Assembly (NCBI GenBank): GCA_029564595.1
Contig: JAKQPS010000129.1
Coordinates: forward strand, 1-29,314
Direction: 5' to 3'
DNA from: a bacterium
GTDB taxonomy: Bacteria > UBP15 > UBA6099
Length of the DNA: 29,314 nucleotides
A model generated the notes under the pieces. It was not told where the DNA came from. It did not search any database and saw only the letters and a list, made by a program, of their open reading frames with translations. Positions 24,924-29,314 of the stretch are shown here, one piece after another (within the stretch, counting starts at the first letter, position 1; each line of letters begins with the position of its first letter). A program made the translations under genes and the position numbers.

Positions 24924-26627
24924 TCAGGTTCCGCTCTCGCTGTTTAGCGCGAGTTGCCCGCCGGGGTTCATTATGTTGTTCGGATCAAAATGCGTTTTCA
25001 GAGCGCGGAGCGCGTCCATCTGCGTTTTTCCCAGATGCGTTTCCATCCAAGGAGACAGCAGTTTTCCGACTCCGTGGTGGTGGCTCAACGAGCCTCCGTT
25101 TTCAACTATTGCGCTCACGATTCTGCTGTGAACTTCGTTGTATTCTTCCGGTCTTTCCGGTTTCAGCACGAAAATGAAATACAGGTTGGTTCCATTCGGA
25201 TAGAAATGGGACGCGTGGGTCATGCAGATTGAGCCGGGCCTGCTTTTCACGACAGCCCGAACCTCTTTGTGAAGCCGCAGCAGGTTGTCCCATGTAACGG
25301 CCGATTCCAGCGTGTCCGTCACTATGCCGAAGTCGAGAAAATCCTCCCGCATCAGCGGCTCCTTGTAGCGGGTTTTCTCCCACGCCTTCACAACCACCGC
25401 CGGAAGCTTCATCGCTCCGTTCGCGCGGCACACTTTTCCAATGCTTTTCTTCACATGTTTCGCGTATCCCTTCTCTCCCTCGACCGTTCCCATGCACACG
25501 CATCTGCTCATCGGCTTCATTACCCGAGCCGACATGAACTTTTCAAAATATGCGTTGTCGAACCCGTACAATTTCAGGCCCCTGTCCGTTTCCTCAGGGT
25601 CGGAAATTCTGTAAACCGCGGGCAACCCGAACTCGGACTGCATGATTTCTCTCGACGCGTTGACGGCGGCCTCCCACGAAGGGAACATGAAAGCGAAATA
25701 CTGCCTGTTTTCCGGCATGAAGCGGAATATTTTCATCGTGATTTCCACAAGCGCTCCGAAAGCGCCCTCGCTGCCTTTCATGATGTCGTTCAGTTTCGGG
25801 CCTGTGGCGGTCGCGGGATATTCCAGCGTTTTGAAAGTCCCCGCCGGGGTGACGTATTCCTGCGAGATCGCGAGGTGGTAAGCGTCTCCATAATACGTGG
25901 AAGCCTGCCCGGATCCGAGCGCGGCTATCCAGCCGCCGACGGACGACATCTCGAACGATTGAGGAAAATGCCCGCATGTGTATCTTCGGGCGGTCTTGAA
26001 CATCTGAGGCGCGTTGTTCAGCGCCGCCTCGAAATCAGGCCCCATCATGCCCGGTTGAACCGTCGCCGTCTGGTTCGCCTCGTTGATGCTCAGCAGCTTA
26101 TTCATGTGGGTCTTCATCACAAGCGTCACGCCGCCCTTTTCCGGCGCGATTCCCATCACGACGGAAGACCCGCCTCCATAAACGCAAACTGGTATTCTAT
26201 GCTTGTCGCAGTATTCTACTATGCGGCGGACGTCGTTCTTGTCCCTCGGATGCGCCACGGCATCGGTCACATTCCGGGGTTTGTTCATGCGCAGGCCCAT
26301 CACTTCTTTCATTGTTTGACCGTGGCTGTATTTCACGCGGTCATAGTCGTTCGTCGACACATTTTCAGAGCCGACAATTTCCTTCAGCGCGTTTATATGC
26401 TCATCGCTTAAACCCGGTTTGCCGTTCAACGAGACCTTCTCGTTTCCTTCATTCTGTTTATGAGAAAAATACTCTTCCGTGACGCCGAATTCGGACATCA
26501 TCATCTCCACCAGTTCGGCGCGAGGATGCTTGAACTCGTTCGGCTCGCCGAACTTGAAAATGGAACGGTACGATCCCGGCTCGGGAGCTTTCTCCGTCCA
26601 GTCCGGCGTGAATTTTTTTCCAGACAT
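24924..26627 (-). CDS. FAD-binding oxidase resembling alkylglycerone-phosphate synthase
   Basis: A 567-residue VAO/PCMH-family flavoprotein. The N-terminal segment (KFGEPNEFKHPRAELVEMM) is of AGPS type. The FAD domain has HPRDKNDVRRIVEYC and GGGSS (151-155), then FPQSFEMSSVGGWIAALGSG (221-240) and STYYGD. The C-terminal cap carries SHHHGVGK (515-522) and DPNNIMNPG. The triple His and its context match the active-site histidines of AGPS, which exchanges an acyl for an alkyl group on dihydroxyacetone phosphate. Bacterial relatives often act instead as oxidases or dehydrogenases of unknown specificity, and the genes around it are catabolic. A phosphorylated three-carbon-like substrate is therefore likely, but ether-lipid synthesis is unproven. 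AAAGGAGG lies just before the ATG. The GlpD-like gene ends 61 bp upstream. Confidence 0.85.
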   Translation of the reverse strand: MSGKKFTPDWTEKAPEPGSYRSIFKFGEPNEFKHPRAELVEMMMSEFGVTEEYFSHKQNEGNEKVSLNGKPGLSDEHINALKEIVGSENVSTNDYDRVKYSHGQTMKEVMGLRMNKPRNVTDAVAHPRDKNDVRRIVEYCDKHRIPVCVYGGGSSVVMGIAPEKGGVTLVMKTHMNKLLSINEANQTATVQPGMMGPDFEAALNNAPQMFKTARRYTCGHFPQSFEMSSVGGWIAALGSGQASTYYGDAYHLAISQEYVTPAGTFKTLEYPATATGPKLNDIMKGSEGAFGALVEITMKIFRFMPENRQYFAFMFPSWEAAVNASREIMQSEFGLPAVYRISDPEETDRGLKLYGFDNAYFEKFMSARVMKPMSRCVCMGTVEGEKGYAKHVKKSIGKVCRANGAMKLPAVVVKAWEKTRYKEPLMREDFLDFGIVTDTLESAVTWDNLLRLHKEVRAVVKSRPGSICMTHASHFYPNGTNLYFIFVLKPERPEEYNEVHSRIVSAIVENGGSLSHHHGVGKLLSPWMETHLGKTQMDALRALKTHFDPNNIMNPGGQLALNSESGT

Positions 26628-26688
26628 ATTGCCCTCCTTTTTTCTTGCGCGTTTTATGTTTTGTGTCCGCCGCCATCAACCCGCGGAG

Positions 26689-28335
26689 TTAACGCGGGAT
26701 CTCGAACATTTTTTTCGCTTCCGCGACTTCCTTTGATTTGCGCGAATCGTCCCAGCCTAGTTCTTCCGCCGCCACATCCGCCACGGCGTCGACCACCGCG
26801 TCGCCCGGATCGCCAATCGTGCCAAGTCCAGTCCGGCGAAATAGGATATCCTTCAGCGTAAGCGCCATTTCCTCCCTGATAGCGTAAACAGCCTGCGCGG
26901 CGATTTCACCGTCCGCGTTCAATGGCGCCGCCAGAGCTTTGTCCTGACGCGCTATCTCCAGAACTCCGTCAATTTCCCTTCCATAATATTTTCCCAAACG
27001 CCAAATCGTTTCATTGTTGAAATCATTGTTGGCCGTTTTCTTCTCATCAAGAAAAGCGTTCATATCTTCAATTTCGCATCCGGCTAGATGCTGTTTGTCC
27101 GTGACGCATTTCGGTTCCCTCAAATTTAATTTTCGCGAGACCATTTTCATCACATTATGCGCGAGGTTGCGGCTTGTCGTATATTTGCCGCCTTCGACGG
27201 TGATCAACCCGGACAGGCCGTCTTTTTCGTTGTCGTATATCTCGTACCGCCGGGACGACTCCCGAACGGATTTCTTTTTATCTTCAAGCAGAGGACGCAG
27301 ACCGCCGTAAGCGTGTTCCACATCCTCGTAGCCGATCCGCTCCTCTCCGCGCATCGCGTCGTTCACCATTCCGATCAGTTCCATTATCGCTTCGCGCGTC
27401 ACCCTGTAGTCGTCTGGGTTTCCCTCGTAATCCTTGTCGGTGGGGCCAATCAGCGTTCGTCCTCTCCACGGGGTCATCACGAATCCGCCGCCGGAGGAGG
27501 TTACCATCGCCAGCATGCCGTTAAGCGCGGGTTTCTTCGTTATTATATGAATTCCTTCCGATCTCCTGATGCGCCGCGATCCGCTTTCGCCTCGCGCCGC
27601 GTCCAGTATCAAGTCCGCCCAAGGCCCGCCGCAGTTGATCGTCAACTTGCTCCTCAATTCCACGCTTCTTCCTGATATAAGGTCTTTTACATTCACTCCC
27701 GCGATCCGCTTTCCAGAGCCGTCTGCGGAATAAACAAACCCTTCGACTTTGCTGTAATTGGAAACGCGCGCCCCGCTTTTAACCGCCGACTTCACGAACG
27801 CCAAGGTCAACCGCTCAGGAAAAATGCTCGCGCAGTCGTAATATGAAAAAGCTTTTTTGAAACCTTTGCGCGGGATAGACGGCTCCATCTCAAGAGCTTT
27901 CATCGCCGGAACCGCCTTGTGGAATCCAATGCTTTTGCTCTTGTCCCAGGTGCGCCCTTTATCAAAAGAAAGAGAATCGTAAAGCATCATCCCAAGCCTG
28001 ACTGCCCACGTATGTTTTGTTATTCCCTGCTTATAGCAAGGGACTATCACCCGCATCGGATAGACTAGGTTCGGCGCGATATTCTCCAGCGTCCGGCGCT
28101 CTTTCAAAGATTCTCTCACTATGCCGAACTCAAGGTTGGCAAGATATCTGAATCCGCCGTGGATCAGCTTGGAAGTGGCTGCGGAAGTGGCGCATCCGAA
28201 ATCGTTTTTTTCCACCAGAGCCACCGAAAGCCCTCTTGATGCCGCGTCATAAGCCACCGCCGCTCCGGTGATTCCTCCGCCTATCACCACAACGTCGAAC
28301 TCGGTCGTGTTCAGGTCTTCAATGAACCTTTTCAT
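26689..28335 (-). CDS. glpD: GlpD/GlpA-like FAD-dependent glycerol-3-phosphate dehydrogenase
   Basis: A 548-residue flavoprotein. The Rossmann motif FDVVVIGGGITGAAVAYDAA is at 13-32, then ATSAATSKLIHGGFRYL, the GlpD signature including HGGxRYL, and a substrate region TPWRGRTLIGPTD. A C-terminal GlpO/DAO_C domain (about 400-520) is present. It should oxidise sn-glycerol 3-phosphate or a close analogue to the keto form, passing electrons to quinone at the membrane or to a partner. The length fits GlpD rather than GlpA with its extra Fe-S domain; no BFD-type Cys cluster is visible. The RBS GAGG lies 8 bases before the ATG at 28335. It is 21 bp downstream of the regulator gene. Physiological substrate may differ, given the unusual kinase in the operon. 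Confidence 0.88.
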   Translation of the reverse strand: MKRFIEDLNTTEFDVVVIGGGITGAAVAYDAASRGLSVALVEKNDFGCATSAATSKLIHGGFRYLANLEFGIVRESLKERRTLENIAPNLVYPMRVIVPCYKQGITKHTWAVRLGMMLYDSLSFDKGRTWDKSKSIGFHKAVPAMKALEMEPSIPRKGFKKAFSYYDCASIFPERLTLAFVKSAVKSGARVSNYSKVEGFVYSADGSGKRIAGVNVKDLISGRSVELRSKLTINCGGPWADLILDAARGESGSRRIRRSEGIHIITKKPALNGMLAMVTSSGGGFVMTPWRGRTLIGPTDKDYEGNPDDYRVTREAIMELIGMVNDAMRGEERIGYEDVEHAYGGLRPLLEDKKKSVRESSRRYEIYDNEKDGLSGLITVEGGKYTTSRNLAHNVMKMVSRKLNLREPKCVTDKQHLAGCEIEDMNAFLDEKKTANNDFNNETIWRLGKYYGREIDGVLEIARQDKALAAPLNADGEIAAQAVYAIREEMALTLKDILFRRTGLGTIGDPGDAVVDAVADVAAEELGWDDSRKSKEVAEAKKMFEIPR

Positions 28336-28356
28336 GCGTTCCGCCTCAATCCGCGA

Positions 28357-29085
28357 TTATTCCGCTTGGATTTTCGCGATTGTTTTGAACAGTTCCTGTT
28401 CGGCGCGTATGTACATGGCCAGCGCTTTCTTTCGGGCTTGTTCGGAGTCCTTTTTCTTTATCGCGTCGCACATGTCGCGGTGATAGACTTCCGTGTTCCG
28501 CGCGTTCTTCTCGACGTCGTAGTACAGATATGCGTAATCTTTCAATAGTCCGGTGAACGCGTTGAGCAGTATAACGAAAAAAGCGTTTCCGCCGGCTCTC
28601 GCGATGATGTTGTGAAATCGCCAATCCTTTTCCGCCATAGGCATTTCGCCGCTTTCGAAGACTATTTTTTCGAGGGCTAGAATGTCTTTCTCTGATCTGT
28701 TCCTCGCGGCGAGGCTTGCCATTTCAGGCATAAGGATTATTCTCAGTTCGGAGAGATTCCTTAATATGCCGACATCCGGTGTTCCGTCCCTGATCAACAA
28801 CTGTTTCGCCAGCTCCAAGCTTCCGCTTTCGAGATAATCCCGGACGTAAACGCCGTCTCCATGCCTGATTTCCACAAGTTCCATGCTTTCTAATTTGTTA
28901 AGAGCCTCGCGAACTGTGGAGCGGTTCACGTTCATTGTGTCCGCAAGCTCGCGCTCTGGCGGCAGCTTGGCTCCGGCAGGAATCTGTCTGGAAATAATCT
29001 TGTTCTTGAGTTGTTCGGCGATACCTTCGTGAAGCCTGACGCGTTGAGGAGGAACGAAGTGGGAGGAGTTATTAACGCGATTCAT
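28357..29085 (-). CDS. GntR-family transcriptional regulator, FadR/FCD type
   Basis: A 242-residue protein with an N-terminal winged helix (about 16-85: AGAKLPPERELADTMNVNRS, then EIRHGDGVYVR) and an all-helical FCD ligand domain (about 100-235). FCD metal-site His residues can be seen in WRFHNII and EVYHRDM. The last one usually found before the C-terminus appears to be Tyr in ALAMYIRAE. FadR-subfamily members such as PdhR and LldR repress carbon-use genes and are released by an organic acid or sugar acid. The gene is first in the five-gene operon, and a PdhR/LldR-like palindrome overlaps the predicted start site. Autoregulation with ligand induction is likely. The ATG at 29085 has a modest GGGGATG upstream. 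Confidence 0.9.
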   Translation of the reverse strand: MNRVNNSSHFVPPQRVRLHEGIAEQLKNKIISRQIPAGAKLPPERELADTMNVNRSTVREALNKLESMELVEIRHGDGVYVRDYLESGSLELAKQLLIRDGTPDVGILRNLSELRIILMPEMASLAARNRSEKDILALEKIVFESGEMPMAEKDWRFHNIIARAGGNAFFVILLNAFTGLLKDYAYLYYDVEKNARNTEVYHRDMCDAIKKKDSEQARKKALAMYIRAEQELFKTIAKIQAE

Positions 29086-29111
29086 GATGAGACATCCCCG
29101 GCGGGCGTTTT

Positions 29112-29134
29112 ATTGGTTCGGTGGCCCGACCAAT
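29112..29134 (-). promoter_or_regulatory. Probable operator of the FadR-type regulator
   Basis: ATTGGT (29112-29117) and ACCAAT (29129-29134) form perfect inverted arms separated by 11 bp. The inner GTGGCCCGACCAATT also resembles the LldR/PdhR consensus TTGG-N5-CCAA. The site begins 2 bp downstream of the -10 box and covers the predicted +1 near 29130, a classic repression position 27 bp before the start codon. Confidence 0.65.
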
Positions 29135-29136
29135 TT

Positions 29137-29165
29137 ATTGTGCGCTTTTTCTGCGGCCTTGTCAA
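29137..29165 (-). promoter_or_regulatory. Promoter of the glycyl-radical/GlpD operon
   Basis: On the minus strand, a perfect TTGACA (29165-29160) is followed after exactly 17 bp by CACAAT (29142-29137, four of six). The operator-like palindrome starts almost immediately downstream. Confidence 0.72.
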
Positions 29166-29176
29166 CTTATTTCAAC

Positions 29177-29293
29177 CCGGATTCGTCGATAGAGCCGACG
29201 AACCGGGGCGATTTTCATAGCGGCGAACTGCTTTGTTGCCGACGCATTTTTTTGTTCATGAACCATAAGTTCTATTCACTGCAAAAATGCGTC
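29177..29293. repeat. Two inverted repeats upstream of the operon promoter
   Basis: CCGGATTCGTCG (29177-29188) pairs with CGACGAACCGG (29196-29206) with one bulged base. Further out, GACGCATTTTTTTG (29241-29254) and CAAAAATGCGTC (29282-29293) form 12-bp arms enclosing a perfect 10-bp palindrome GTTCATGAAC (29254-29263). No gene is visible from 29086 to the window end. These may be terminators or regulatory sites of an upstream gene outside the window. Confidence 0.45.
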
Positions 29294-29314
29294 TTGCGCC
29301 TCGCATTTCATCCG

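Noticed and set aside
25269-26411. Plus-strand frame of 380 residues
   Set aside because: Antisense to the AGPS-like oxidase. Arg/His-rich with no motif.

Overview
The window is bacterial chromosomal DNA of moderately high G+C. Gene density is high, spacing inside operons is tight, and TTG or GTG starts are used in several places where a Shine-Dalgarno sequence supports them. It holds no rRNA, tRNA, CRISPR array, transposase or phage gene. The phylum cannot be fixed from this sequence. An oxygen-sensitive glycyl radical enzyme, an L-lactate dehydrogenase and flavin polyol-phosphate enzymes suggest an anaerobic or fermentative lifestyle. The SecD-SecF-RecJ-Apt-Rel order, a PafB/PafC-like pair and a YhaM-like exoribonuclease would fit an uncultivated anaerobic lineage, but this is a weak inference.

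Layout. (1) 2-1984 (+): the C-terminal part of a very cysteine-rich repeat protein that starts outside the window, followed by a strong terminator. (2) 1985-2587: a repeat-dense intergenic stretch with two copies of a two-hairpin element and two GTAGGGGC-headed palindromes. (3) 2588-4582: a secreted metallophosphoesterase (-) diverging from a metallo-beta-lactamase-fold hydrolase (+), whose 3' side carries a third copy of the two-hairpin element. (4) 4884-8913 (-): one probable operon in the order receiver protein, homing-endonuclease-associated-repeat protein, YhaM-like exoribonuclease, PafB-like and PafC-like WYL regulators. (5) 9020-12994 (-): L-lactate dehydrogenase and a large hybrid sensor kinase, each with its own probable promoter. 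(6) 13108-20600 (-): secD, secF, recJ, apt and relA. The Rel protein has a degenerate hydrolase site and a RelA-type EFDN motif. (7) 20787-29085 (-): a five-gene operon encoding a GntR/FadR-type regulator, a GlpD-like FAD dehydrogenase, an alkylglycerone-phosphate-synthase-like FAD oxidase, an FGGY kinase and a glycyl radical enzyme. It lies behind a near-consensus promoter whose probable start site is covered by a PdhR/LldR-like palindrome.

How the genes may work together. Block 7 reads as a ligand-controlled catabolic operon for a glycerol-like or other polyol substrate: a kinase, two flavoenzymes acting on phosphorylated three-carbon-type compounds, and a radical lyase or dehydratase. This combination, with no activase, transporter or aldehyde dehydrogenase alongside it in the window, is the best candidate for an undescribed pathway. 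The second candidate is the two-hairpin intergenic element. It occurs three times, each time just 3' of a gene and in that gene's sense orientation, with paired substitutions that keep its stems.
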